The position numbers and the translations under genes are program-made. This document shows positions 6,813-14,529 of a stretch of 37,795 bases of DNA, piece after piece; within the stretch, counting starts at the first letter, position 1; each line of letters opens with the position of its first letter. The notes beneath the pieces are model-generated. The model had not been told where the DNA came from. It did no database searches and worked only from the letters and a program-made list of their open reading frames with translations. Source of the DNA: JBBDRW01 sp040905265 (GTDB lineage Bacteria; Bacteroidota; Rhodothermia; Balneolales; Balneolaceae); assembly GCA_040905265.1 (NCBI GenBank), contig JBBDRW010000086.1, positions 1 to 37,795 of the forward strand. Direction: 5' to 3'.

Positions 6813-8198
6813 TTACCGGACCGGCACCGGATAGACAGGTACGCCGACATGCCCCCCTTCACTGACGGAGCGTATGCCGAAAAGGTAGTTGTCTTTGGAT
6901 GTCAGTTCGACGGTATATTCTGTAACATGACCTACAAAGACTCTCTGCTGCCATACGGGGGCTGAAGTTTCTCTCCAGAGTACTTCATAGCCAGCCAGAT
7001 GAGCGGATTCAGACGATTCCCATCGAAGCCGCGTGTCATTTTCCAGGTTGGTGACAACCATGCCGGCATTTCGCGGGGGTTTTGGTGAACGGGCAAGGTT
7101 CGCCAGAGCGGCCAGGTTGATTCTGGTAACTCTGGCAACGTATGGGTAATCAACAAATTCCGGCAGATCCCCGTACTGCAATCCGTTCTCTTCCCGGACA
7201 TCCTGATGCTGATATCGAAACTCTTCGTTTGGTTCGGAAAAACGAACCGCCGGATACCCTTGTTCCAGAAACGAAATATGGTCTCCACCGCGCAGATACC
7301 GGTCCCGGCGATAGACCATCCAGACATCTGTGTCCGGGAGATAACTTTCCGAAACCTCCTTGATCGTTCGGGCAAGCTGACGGGGAGGCAGATCATTCTC
7401 ACCCCCGGTTTGAATATACTGCAGAGTCTCATTGTCCAGTTCTCGTTGGAGTGGTATTCCCTGGGAGAAGATTCGCACAGTATTGGGCGCTACAAGGGAG
7501 TTCTCTTCCGCAGCATGATTGCCGATGATATCGTTTGTAATCATTCCGGCAATGTTCATCCCCTCTGCAGCAGCATCTTCTGCCCACTGCCGGGCACCGA
7601 GCAGCCCCTGCTCTTCGCCCGCTACTGTCATGAAAACCAGTGTGGCAGGGAATTCATGCCGGGACATCACTCGTGCCAGTTCAAGTACGGCCGCTGTACC
7701 GGATGCATCGTCATTGGCACCGGGGGCGAGGCTTTCTGCATCCATTACGTCGGAAGCTCTTGAATCATAGTGCCCGCTGACTACGAAGACCCGGTCATCA
7801 TTCGGATCACTTCCGGGAAGTGTAGCAACGACATTGACGATTTCAACCGGGTCGACAATCCGCCCACCCGGTTCCTGGATAAACCGGTGAAACTCTACAT
7901 CCAGCCTGCCTGCGGTTGCATTGCCGTAGCGGTCCATCTCCGCTTTGATCCACCGCCTGGCCGCCCCGATTCCAAATGTGTCACTTTCTGTTTCGGAAAG
8001 GGTATGGCGGGTTCCGAACTCTGCCAGCCTTCGTATGTTTTTTTCAAGTGTATCTGCCGAGACTTCAGAGAGCATCTCCCGGATCTGATCGTCGAGTTCG
8101 TTTAAAACGAGCTTGTCTGAATCCTGGCCGGGTGTTGTACACTGGACGAACCAGCTCAAAGAGATGACCAAAAGTGTGATAAAAGGAATCTTGTGCAT
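6813..8198 (-). CDS. M28-family zinc aminopeptidase, exported lipoprotein
   Basis: A 461-residue secreted peptidase. A signal peptide ends at Cys20 (SWFVQC, a relaxed lipobox), followed by a helical N-region and then the M28 catalytic domain (about 120-370). Two-zinc ligands are all visible: His143 (GHYDS), Asp163 (GANDDASG, bridging), Glu196 with the general base Glu195 (GEEQGLLG), Asp223 (TNDIIGN) and His307 (GGDHISF). Residues 375-461 form a beta-rich tail (WESSESAHLAGYEVLWRE) that looks like a fibronectin-III-type domain. Family role: release of N-terminal amino acids from peptides outside the cytoplasm. Divergent from the propeller gene at 8273. Confidence 0.92.
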   Translation of the reverse strand: MHKIPFITLLVISLSWFVQCTTPGQDSDKLVLNELDDQIREMLSEVSADTLEKNIRRLAEFGTRHTLSETESDTFGIGAARRWIKAEMDRYGNATAGRLDVEFHRFIQEPGGRIVDPVEIVNVVATLPGSDPNDDRVFVVSGHYDSRASDVMDAESLAPGANDDASGTAAVLELARVMSRHEFPATLVFMTVAGEEQGLLGARQWAEDAAAEGMNIAGMITNDIIGNHAAEENSLVAPNTVRIFSQGIPLQRELDNETLQYIQTGGENDLPPRQLARTIKEVSESYLPDTDVWMVYRRDRYLRGGDHISFLEQGYPAVRFSEPNEEFRYQHQDVREENGLQYGDLPEFVDYPYVARVTRINLAALANLARSPKPPRNAGMVVTNLENDTRLRWESSESAHLAGYEVLWRETSAPVWQQRVFVGHVTEYTVELTSKDNYLFGIRSVSEGGHVGVPVYPVPVR

Positions 8199-8272
8199 GG
8201 CTGGTAGTTATGTGAATGTATTCATTGAATTAAAGAGTCGGGTTTCGTAATGTCAACATATAAATTGTATTC

Positions 8273-9322
8273 GTGGAAACAGGCTTTGCTGCCACCCGCC
8301 GCTGGATGCAAGGCAATCTGACAATGTTTATGGACCTATTGACTCGTATTAACAGGGGTGTCAAAACTGATCAAACAATTCAGTATGAGAAAGTTTCGTG
8401 TGATTCGGTCCGCCTCAGTTTACACCTGTTGTGCCTATCACTTTTTTTGATCGTTACGAGTGTTGGATGCTTTGATCTTGGAGAAGAAGGAGAAGCATCG
8501 GAATTGATCATAGATCCGAATTGGCCGGAAGAGGACTTTCATGCAATATGGGGTACTGGAAGCAGTAATCTGTATGTTGTGGGTTCCTCCGGAATCATTA
8601 TGCGGTTTGATGGCACAGAGTGGAGAGAGAGTGAGAATATGGATACCAGGCATCTCCATGCTATTTGGGGTGCCGCACCCAATAATATTTTTGCTGCAGG
8701 CCAGAGCGGAGTCATACTGAACTTTAACAGTTCGGAGTGGTCTGTTATGGAGACCCCCTCCACTCATACACTGAATGGTATTTGGGGTAGTAGCAGTACC
8801 AATCTGTTTGCCGTAGGTGTACAGGGGGCCATTCTTCATTACGACGGAGTGGAGTGGAGAGAAATGGATAGCCCGGTCTCCCAGGAGATTACAGCCGTTT
8901 GGGGTTTGTCGGAGAATTTTATTCTTGCAGTGACCCGGGAAGGATTTTCAGGATCAATCCTCCTTTACGACGGCACTGAATGGACGGTGATAGAGAGTGG
9001 AACGCCTCCGTTATATAATATCTGGGGGAGCTCTGAAGAGAATATTTATGCTGTAGGGTCGGGAGGTACGATTCTCCACTTTGACGGAGTTGAATGGACA
9101 AGTGATATCAGCAGAACCGAACGGGGATTGTATGGGATCTGGGGTAATTCGGATAGCAATATCTTTGCTGTCGGGTTAGACGGGGTTGTCGTTCATTATA
9201 ACGGTGAATTCTGGAAAGTGACCGGCCCGGTTCATACACCGGTAACGCTCGTAGATGTTTGGGGGGCTTTCCCCGACTTCGTGATTGCGGTCGGAGCACG
9301 CGGTACCATTATACAGCCGTAA
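8273..9322 (+). CDS. Seven-repeat beta-propeller lipoprotein (IWG/AVG repeat), start uncertain
   Basis: The frame opens with a GTG at 8273 (349 residues); ATGs at 8306, 8324 and 8330 are alternatives. A hydrophobic stretch HLLCLSLFLIVTSVGC ends in a good lipobox at Cys66. After it come seven repeats of about 38-42 residues, each with a (I/V)WG at the start, then N(I/L)(F/Y)AVG..G.(I/V)(L/V)H(F/Y)DG..W: starts near FHAIWG, LHAIWG, LNGIWG, ITAVWG, LYNIWG, LYGIWG and LVDVWG, the last ending at the stop. Seven such units suggest a complete seven-bladed propeller displayed on the cell envelope; ligand unknown. All in-frame starts give an unusually long n-region, and a typical signal-peptide start (ATG 8385) lies in another frame, separated from the lipobox by a T7 tract (see findings). 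Confidence 0.8.
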   Translation: METGFAATRRWMQGNLTMFMDLLTRINRGVKTDQTIQYEKVSCDSVRLSLHLLCLSLFLIVTSVGCFDLGEEGEASELIIDPNWPEEDFHAIWGTGSSNLYVVGSSGIIMRFDGTEWRESENMDTRHLHAIWGAAPNNIFAAGQSGVILNFNSSEWSVMETPSTHTLNGIWGSSSTNLFAVGVQGAILHYDGVEWREMDSPVSQEITAVWGLSENFILAVTREGFSGSILLYDGTEWTVIESGTPPLYNIWGSSEENIYAVGSGGTILHFDGVEWTSDISRTERGLYGIWGNSDSNIFAVGLDGVVVHYNGEFWKVTGPVHTPVTLVDVWGAFPDFVIAVGARGTIIQP

Positions 9323-9329
9323 TCGGTAT

Positions 9330-9351
9330 CCCTGAAACTCAGGGTTTTTTT
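9330..9351 (+). terminator. Rho-independent terminator of the propeller gene
   Basis: CCCTGA, loop AAC, TCAGGG, then seven Ts, eight bases after the stop codon. Confidence 0.85.
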
Positions 9352-9417
9352 CTTTACAGGTTGTGCAGTTCCGCTTTTCTGGTTTCACCAGCAGTGATCC
9401 GTTGAACGTTTCTGTAT

Positions 9418-9453
9418 AAAAAAACCCGGCAGGTTTCGAACTCCGGCCGGGTT
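9418..9453 (-). terminator. Rho-independent terminator of mdh
   Basis: Minus strand: AACCCGGC, 15-base loop, GCCGGGTT followed by an uninterrupted T run (As at 9418-9424 on the + strand). Lies about 50 bases after the mdh stop, tail to tail with the terminator at 9330-9351. Confidence 0.85.
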
Positions 9454-9504
9454 TCCATTGCAAGTAGTGAGGTGTTTTTCGCCCTCGTCTGTTTGCGGTT
9501 GTGT

Positions 9505-10461
9505 TTACGTATCCATCAGCTTTTTGAAGTCGTCAAGTACGGATCGTACATGACCAGCTGACTCATTCAGAAGTTGCTGTTCTTTTTGATCAAGATCAAC
9601 CTCTAAAATCTCTTTGATCCCTCCTTTGCCGAGCTTCACCGGAACTCCGACAAAAAGGTCATCGATGTTATACTGACCCGTCAGAAGCGCGCAACAGGGG
9701 AAGATCCGGTTCTGATCCAGCATGATCGCCTCAACCATCTGTGCGGCGGCGGCGCCCGGCGCATACCAGGCAGACGTGCCCATCAGCCCGACAATTTCTC
9801 CGCCCCCTTTTTTGGTCCGTTCTACAATTTCATCAAGCCTCTTTTCGTCGATCAGCTGTGTGACCGGAATTCCTGAGACCGTTGTATAGCGCGGCAGCGG
9901 AACCATGGTATCTCCGTGGCCGCCCATCAGAAGGGCCTGGATATCCTTTGGCGAGACATTCAATTCTTCAGCCAGAAAGGAGCGGTAACGGGCCGTATCG
10001 AGTATCCCGGCCATGCCCATCACACGGCTGGAGTCAAATCCGCTCGTCTGGTGTGCAAAATAGGTCATCACATCCAGCGGGTTGGAGACGATAATCAGAA
10101 TGGTCTCCGGGGAGTGACGGACAAGCTTTGTTGTTACCTCCTGAACAATCTTTGCATTGATGCCGAGCAGGTCATCCCGGCTCATACCGGGCCGTCTCGG
10201 AACACCGGCCGTAATCACACAGACATCTGATCCTGCCGTATCTTCATAGTCGATGGTTCCGGTTAACCGGGTGTCGAAACCGTGAATCGGGGAGGACTCC
10301 CACTGATCCAGTGCCCGGCCTTTCGATGGATAGAATGTTTTGTCTCCCTCTTTACGTTCAATATCGACCATGACCACCTCTTTGGCGAAATCGCGCTGGG
10401 CAATCGTCAATGCGACCGTGGAGCCTACGTTTCCTCCTGCTCCTACAACTGTTACTTTCAT
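9505..10461 (-). CDS. mdh: Malate dehydrogenase (NAD-dependent, LDH-like type)
   Basis: A 318-residue cytoplasmic enzyme of the TCA cycle that interconverts malate and oxaloacetate. Nucleotide-binding loop GAGGNVG (residues 7-13), Asp33 for NAD specificity, mobile loop with substrate Arg residues VPRRPGMSR (Arg90, Arg95), SNPLD (126-130), and catalytic His182 in GGHGDTMVP. The RRPGMSR loop, rather than the Gln of lactate dehydrogenases, marks it as malate-specific. Length is standard for the tetrameric LDH-like malate dehydrogenases. It is a single-gene unit with its own terminator; nadK ends 92 bases upstream. Confidence 0.96.
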   Translation of the reverse strand: MKVTVVGAGGNVGSTVALTIAQRDFAKEVVMVDIERKEGDKTFYPSKGRALDQWESSPIHGFDTRLTGTIDYEDTAGSDVCVITAGVPRRPGMSRDDLLGINAKIVQEVTTKLVRHSPETILIIVSNPLDVMTYFAHQTSGFDSSRVMGMAGILDTARYRSFLAEELNVSPKDIQALLMGGHGDTMVPLPRYTTVSGIPVTQLIDEKRLDEIVERTKKGGGEIVGLMGTSAWYAPGAAAAQMVEAIMLDQNRIFPCCALLTGQYNIDDLFVGVPVKLGKGGIKEILEVDLDQKEQQLLNESAGHVRSVLDDFKKLMDT

Positions 10462-10553
10462 CTGTTCTGTATGGTTTGGTTAGCTTTCTGTTGTCTAAAA
10501 TTTTTTCGGAGCCTGTAAAATAACCTCTAAAATTCGTTAGAACCAGTCTGATT

Positions 10554-11426
10554 CTACGATTTTTTTCTGTTGTCCAATCCCCACATCAGTTTATTCCGAA
10601 GAGTGTCAAAGTAATTCTGCCCCTCAAGCTGAATCAACTTGACGGTATAATCGGACTTCTTCACTTTGACAATAACCCTGTCAGACTCAACATTTGTGAT
10701 CTTCCCATCGTTGGAGAAGAGCATATGGCCGGGATCTTCCTCCACTTCGACGGTCAGGGTCTTGTCCGACGGCAATACAAGCGGCCTCGTTGTGAGGGTA
10801 TGCGGATTGATCGGGGTGAGAACCATGACCGGGGTACCCGGCATCACGATCGGGCCGCCGGTCGAGAGATTGTAGGCGGTGGAGCCGGTGGGAGTTGCAA
10901 CGATTAACCCGTCAGCCCAGTACCGGTTAATAAAAACATCATCATAACTGGCCGTAAGGGTGATCAGTGAGGTTGTATCCTTTTTTGTGAAGAGGAGTTC
11001 ATTCAGCGCATGAAATGTCTGATTGCCATTGATTTCCGCCTGCAGCATGGCCCGTTCATCGATCCGGTATTCCTTGTTACGGATTGCATTCAGGGCCGTA
11101 ACGATCTGCTCCACCTGAATGTTTGCCATAAAACCAAGTCGTCCGGAGTTGATGCCCAGAACGTGGATGTCCGACTCCTTTGTCAGTTGTGCAGTATAGA
11201 GGAGTGTACCGTCACCGCCGATTGCGATGACAACGTCTGAATAGGATACAGCGTCTTTTTCCGAGCCTACCGGAACCAGTATATCGTTGGAAAACCCGTC
11301 AAACGATTTACAGATGTTCTCCGTTGCATACGCTTTTGCTCCGTGTGACTTGCACCATTCGAGAACGGTCCGCAGGGATGAATGGACCTTGTATTTGTCC
11401 GGATGTGCAATGATTGAAAACTTCAT
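10554..11426 (-). CDS. nadK: NAD kinase
   Basis: A 290-residue cytoplasmic kinase making NADP from NAD. Hallmarks: GGDGTLL (residues 70-76) in the ATP/NAD site, LGINSGRLGFMA, the NELLF segment, the glycine-rich TPTGSTAYNLSTGGPIV loop, and INPHTLTTRPLVLP. The ATG overlaps the stop of ddl by four bases (ATGA at 11426-11423), so the two genes are translationally coupled. The C-terminus (FDTLRNKLMWG) is typical of the family. Confidence 0.96.
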   Translation of the reverse strand: MKFSIIAHPDKYKVHSSLRTVLEWCKSHGAKAYATENICKSFDGFSNDILVPVGSEKDAVSYSDVVIAIGGDGTLLYTAQLTKESDIHVLGINSGRLGFMANIQVEQIVTALNAIRNKEYRIDERAMLQAEINGNQTFHALNELLFTKKDTTSLITLTASYDDVFINRYWADGLIVATPTGSTAYNLSTGGPIVMPGTPVMVLTPINPHTLTTRPLVLPSDKTLTVEVEEDPGHMLFSNDGKITNVESDRVIVKVKKSDYTVKLIQLEGQNYFDTLRNKLMWGLDNRKKS

Positions 11427-12631
11427 TCTCCTCCTTGTCTGGGCCCTTTCAATCCTTTTAATCCTTTCATTCCGAGAGCAGCTTTCTGGCTCAGGAGGTT
11501 GGTTTCATAACTCTGAACCCTTCCGCTTTTCTGCCTGTGACGTTTCAGCGCGATCTCAATCAGCTCCTCCAGGAGGTTTTTGAAATTGAGGCCGGACTCT
11601 TTCCAAAGATAATAAGAGAATGAACCGGGTATGGTATTGATTTCATTAAAGTAGAATTGATTCGTATCGCGATTGACCAGGAAATCGAGTCGTGCCAGCC
11701 CGCTGCCGCGGCAGATTTCGAAGACTTTTTTCGTCGTCTTCTGAATGGCAGCTGTCAACTCATCAGAGATATCCGCCGGGATCACCCGATCTGCAGAAGC
11801 CATCCCCTTTCCGCTCCCCGCCTCCCGCTGATACTTGTCTTCAAACGAGAGGTGCTCCTTCTCGGACAGGGGCCGTTCACAAACAGAGACCCGGTAGCTG
11901 CCTGGAGTACCGAGAACGGAACAGTTGATCTCCATCAAAGGAGTCACCGCTTTCTCAACCAGAATCTGTTCATCATAGCGGAACCCAAGTTCAATCGCTC
12001 CCGTCAGTTCATCCCGGGAACGGGCCATGGTTACCCCGATACTGCTTCCGAGGTGGACCGGTTTTACTATGACCGGCCAGGATAATTTCTCGATCTCTGA
12101 CAGTAACTCCTTCCGGCGGCTCAGCCACTCCTCTTCCGGAAAATGGACGTCATCCACTACAGGTATCCCGTTCGCCCTGCAAATGGACTTTGTAGTTACC
12201 TTGTCCATACCTATGGAAGATGCCAACACCTCACACCCGGTGTAGGGGAGGTTGAACAGTTCACAGGCTCCCTGGAAACTGCCGTTTTCACCTGCGCCTC
12301 CGTGGAATGCGGTCAAGACGGCATGGAGTGGGTGTACAGCCGGTTTTTGGAAAAAAGAGTGCTTTAACTCCTGAAGAACCGGCTGGCCGATCTCATTTCG
12401 GGCAAAGGTACAGGGGAGCCCGTTCGCTTCGATTTTGTCGAGATCCTGATAATGATTCAGTTTGAGCAGGTAATCCCCGGTATGCCAACTGCCCGATTTG
12501 GAGATGTAAAGCGGAACCAGCCGGAACGGAGAGGCTTCCAGTGCAGAGAATGCCTGCATAGCGGTGAGTACGGATACTTCATGTTCCGGTGATACCCCGC
12601 CGAAAGCGATAAGAATAGTTTGATTGTGCAT
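11423..12631 (-). CDS. ddl: D-alanine--D-alanine ligase
   Basis: A 402-residue ATP-grasp enzyme that makes D-Ala-D-Ala for peptidoglycan. N-terminal FGGVSPEHEVSVLTA, then AFHGGAGENGSFQG, then central-domain IVKPVHLGSSIGVTMA, EINCSVLG, and the C-terminal metal/ATP residues LDFLVNRD...NEINTIPGS. It is longer than E. coli DdlB (306) by an insert before LSWPVIVKP and a C-terminal tail. The tail ends in a three-residue repeat (MKG LKG LKG) encoded by three 9-bp tandem units at 11445-11471. Overlaps nadK by four bases. A TATAAT on the minus strand at 12690-12685 is a possible -10. Confidence 0.96.
   Translation of the reverse strand: MHNQTILIAFGGVSPEHEVSVLTAMQAFSALEASPFRLVPLYISKSGSWHTGDYLLKLNHYQDLDKIEANGLPCTFARNEIGQPVLQELKHSFFQKPAVHPLHAVLTAFHGGAGENGSFQGACELFNLPYTGCEVLASSIGMDKVTTKSICRANGIPVVDDVHFPEEEWLSRRKELLSEIEKLSWPVIVKPVHLGSSIGVTMARSRDELTGAIELGFRYDEQILVEKAVTPLMEINCSVLGTPGSYRVSVCERPLSEKEHLSFEDKYQREAGSGKGMASADRVIPADISDELTAAIQKTTKKVFEICRGSGLARLDFLVNRDTNQFYFNEINTIPGSFSYYLWKESGLNFKNLLEELIEIALKRHRQKSGRVQSYETNLLSQKAALGMKGLKGLKGPRQGGE
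11445..11471. repeat. 3 x 9-bp tandem repeat in the end of ddl
   Basis: CCTTTCAAT, CCTTTTAAT, CCTTTCATT in direct succession. The unit is a multiple of three, so copy-number change would keep the ddl frame. Confidence 0.7.
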
Positions 12632-13043
12632 GTGATATAAATCCGGGCCGGGTATACCGGCAGTCCGGAGGCTGTTGTCAGGTGATTATACCGCTTGCTA
12701 TGATACAAAGATCACTTCTCAAATTGTAGGCCTCTTTCACAGTCTGCCGGTCCAGATTGGGGGTACCGGCCACTGTTTTAGAACAGCTTTTGAGAGAATT
12801 GCGTTTGGCATTTAAGTGTTGGTTCATTTTCTTGTATAATAGGCTGGAGAGCTTTTCTATCTGTAATCTTTTTGACTGATACTTCTTAACTCTCTTTTTT
12901 CCCTGCGGATACATTGGGTGCGTCGCCAACACTTGAAAAACCTATATATTGTGACACATGGCCGGAACGCTGTTTTTGGCAGTGATTCTCCTGGAATTGT
13001 TTGTACAGGTACATTATACAGAGTCTGAAACTGGAATATAGAG
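12632..13043. other. Divergent intergenic region of 412 bases (ddl / response regulator)
   Basis: Holds the promoters of two divergent operons. Two perfect TATAAT hexamers are seen: 12690-12685 on the minus strand, 54 bases before ddl, and 12835-12840 on the plus strand, about 200 bases before the response regulator; neither has a convincing -35. A minus-strand frame of 84 codons (12678-12932) is very basic and lacks any domain or ribosome-binding site, so I do not call it. Confidence 0.4.
12835..12840 (+). promoter_or_regulatory. Possible -10 box for the regulator-HEAT-glycosyltransferase operon
   Basis: Perfect TATAAT in the divergent region; no good -35 at the usual spacing, so weak support. 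Confidence 0.25.
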
Positions 13044-13421
13044 ATGTCACAGAAAAAGATCTTAATCGTGGAAGATGAGGAGATGACGGCCCGGCTTCTG
13101 GTTTACCGTCTGAAAGCACTGGGGCATCAGGTAACCCACCTGTCTAACGGGATTGACGCTCTTGATTTTATTCGGGAGCACCGGCCGGATGTGTTGGTTC
13201 TGGATGTGATGCTGCCGGGGATGTCCGGTTTCGAAATTCTGGAAAATCTCAATGATCAGGAGAGTTTCGACCTCTCGGATGTAAACGTCATTATGCTCTC
13301 CACAAAAAGCCGGCCGGATGACATTGCCAGAGGGTTTAACCTGGGTGCACTCGAATATGTGCCCAAGCCGTTCAAAATGGAAGAGTTTCTGCTCCGCCTG
13401 AATCGAATCATAGCCGACTAA
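13044..13421 (+). CDS. Single-domain (CheY-like) response regulator
   Basis: A 125-residue stand-alone receiver. The acidic pocket is Glu10/Asp11, the phospho-acceptor Asp54 (LVLDVMLPGMSG), Thr87 (MLSTKS) and Lys108 (VPKPF): all residues needed for phosphorylation and switching are present. There is no output domain, so it must act by binding a partner. The next gene, a membrane-anchored HEAT-like protein, starts three bases after its stop, and a glycosyltransferase follows. By context it probably conveys a phosphorylation signal to the polysaccharide synthase. No histidine kinase is in the window. Confidence 0.93.
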   Translation: MSQKKILIVEDEEMTARLLVYRLKALGHQVTHLSNGIDALDFIREHRPDVLVLDVMLPGMSGFEILENLNDQESFDLSDVNVIMLSTKSRPDDIARGFNLGALEYVPKPFKMEEFLLRLNRIIAD

Positions 13422-13424
13422 CCG

Positions 13425-14528
13425 TTGATAGAATCCTTAGACCAACAGGCGATACAGATCATCACAGCCATACTGATGCTTCTGGCAGTGATGACGGTTG
13501 CTATTCTCTCTCTCGCATTTTTCAGCCGCTGGAGATTGGCCCGAAGGGAAGAGAAGATGGATAAAATCGGAGAGAGGTTGGGGGAACTGATTATCAGTTA
13601 TATCAGCGGTGACCTCTCCATAGAATTTATCCGGCAGGTGCTGAAGAAGCGGATGGACTATATCGTGATGATGAAAATGATACAATCTCTTGGAGAGGCA
13701 CTGGAGGGAAAGGAGGAGGAGAGGCTGCAAGAGCTGATGGATCTGGAGAGTGTCCGGAACCATTTTTTAAAGCGGCTTGAATCAGGCAACTCTGCCCAGC
13801 AGGCAAAAGCGTGTCTCTATTTCTCCCGGAAGAGACTCGTAAAGGAGCGTATACGGAAAACGCTGGTTTCGCTTACCCTGGAGAGTGAACCCCTGCTTGC
13901 CTATGCGGCATCGATGGCTGTTGTTGTTCACGGCAGAGTGGAGGAGAAGGCAGAGGCACTTCGTACCTCTATTTACCATGAAGGGCTGTCTGACATGGCA
14001 ATCAGCGACCTTTTTGTCCGGTTTACCAAGCAAGGGGATGAATACCATCAGGAAGAGATGCGGGTTATAACAGAACTGATTCGGGAAGAATCCCTTCCTT
14101 CGAAACGTAAAGCACTTCTGATCCGGATTCTGGATGAGCTTGACTATTTTCACAGCGTGGATTTTCTGACCCGGTTTTACCGGGAATTGGACCAGGCCAA
14201 CGCCTCGCCACCGGTACTGGTGGCACTTATCCATGTTTTGACAAAGTTCGGAGTGGAGGAGATTCTGAGAGATGTACATCGAATCTATGCTGTTTCAGAC
14301 GATGTTCGAATCCGGGAAACGGCGGCCTGGTCGATGGGTTTTTTTCTTCATCCGGAATCACTCCCTATCCTGAAATGGATGATCAATGACCAGGATTTCA
14401 GGGTACGGTTTCAGGCTGTTACATCTCTCTGCAATTATCCGGATATCAAACCGGAGCAGATCCGGTCGGTAGTGATAGGGGAGAGTGAGATGGCGGAACT
14501 GATCGGTGAAATCACGGGGAGGCAGTGA
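13425..14528 (+). CDS. Membrane-anchored HEAT-repeat-like helical protein
   Basis: A 367-residue protein starting at a TTG three bases after the response-regulator stop (alternative: an ATG 17 codons in). One transmembrane helix (about residues 12-33, ILMLLAVMTVAILSLAFF) is followed by a basic stretch (RWRLARREEK), so the long C-terminal part is cytoplasmic. That part is entirely helical with HEAT-like units, clearest at the end: VRIRETAAWSMGFF.HPESLPILKWMI and FRVRFQAVTSLCNYPDI. HEAT solenoids are protein-protein scaffolds. Placed between a receiver and a glycosyltransferase and overlapping neither, it looks like the adaptor that lets the receiver control the enzyme. The function is inferred, not known. 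Confidence 0.75.
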   Translation: MIESLDQQAIQIITAILMLLAVMTVAILSLAFFSRWRLARREEKMDKIGERLGELIISYISGDLSIEFIRQVLKKRMDYIVMMKMIQSLGEALEGKEEERLQELMDLESVRNHFLKRLESGNSAQQAKACLYFSRKRLVKERIRKTLVSLTLESEPLLAYAASMAVVVHGRVEEKAEALRTSIYHEGLSDMAISDLFVRFTKQGDEYHQEEMRVITELIREESLPSKRKALLIRILDELDYFHSVDFLTRFYRELDQANASPPVLVALIHVLTKFGVEEILRDVHRIYAVSDDVRIRETAAWSMGFFLHPESLPILKWMINDQDFRVRFQAVTSLCNYPDIKPEQIRSVVIGESEMAELIGEITGRQ

Positions 14529-14529
14529 G

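Noticed and set aside
12678..12932. Minus-strand ORF of 84 codons upstream of ddl
   Set aside because: Very basic, no recognisable domain, contains the likely promoter elements of ddl and the response-regulator operon.
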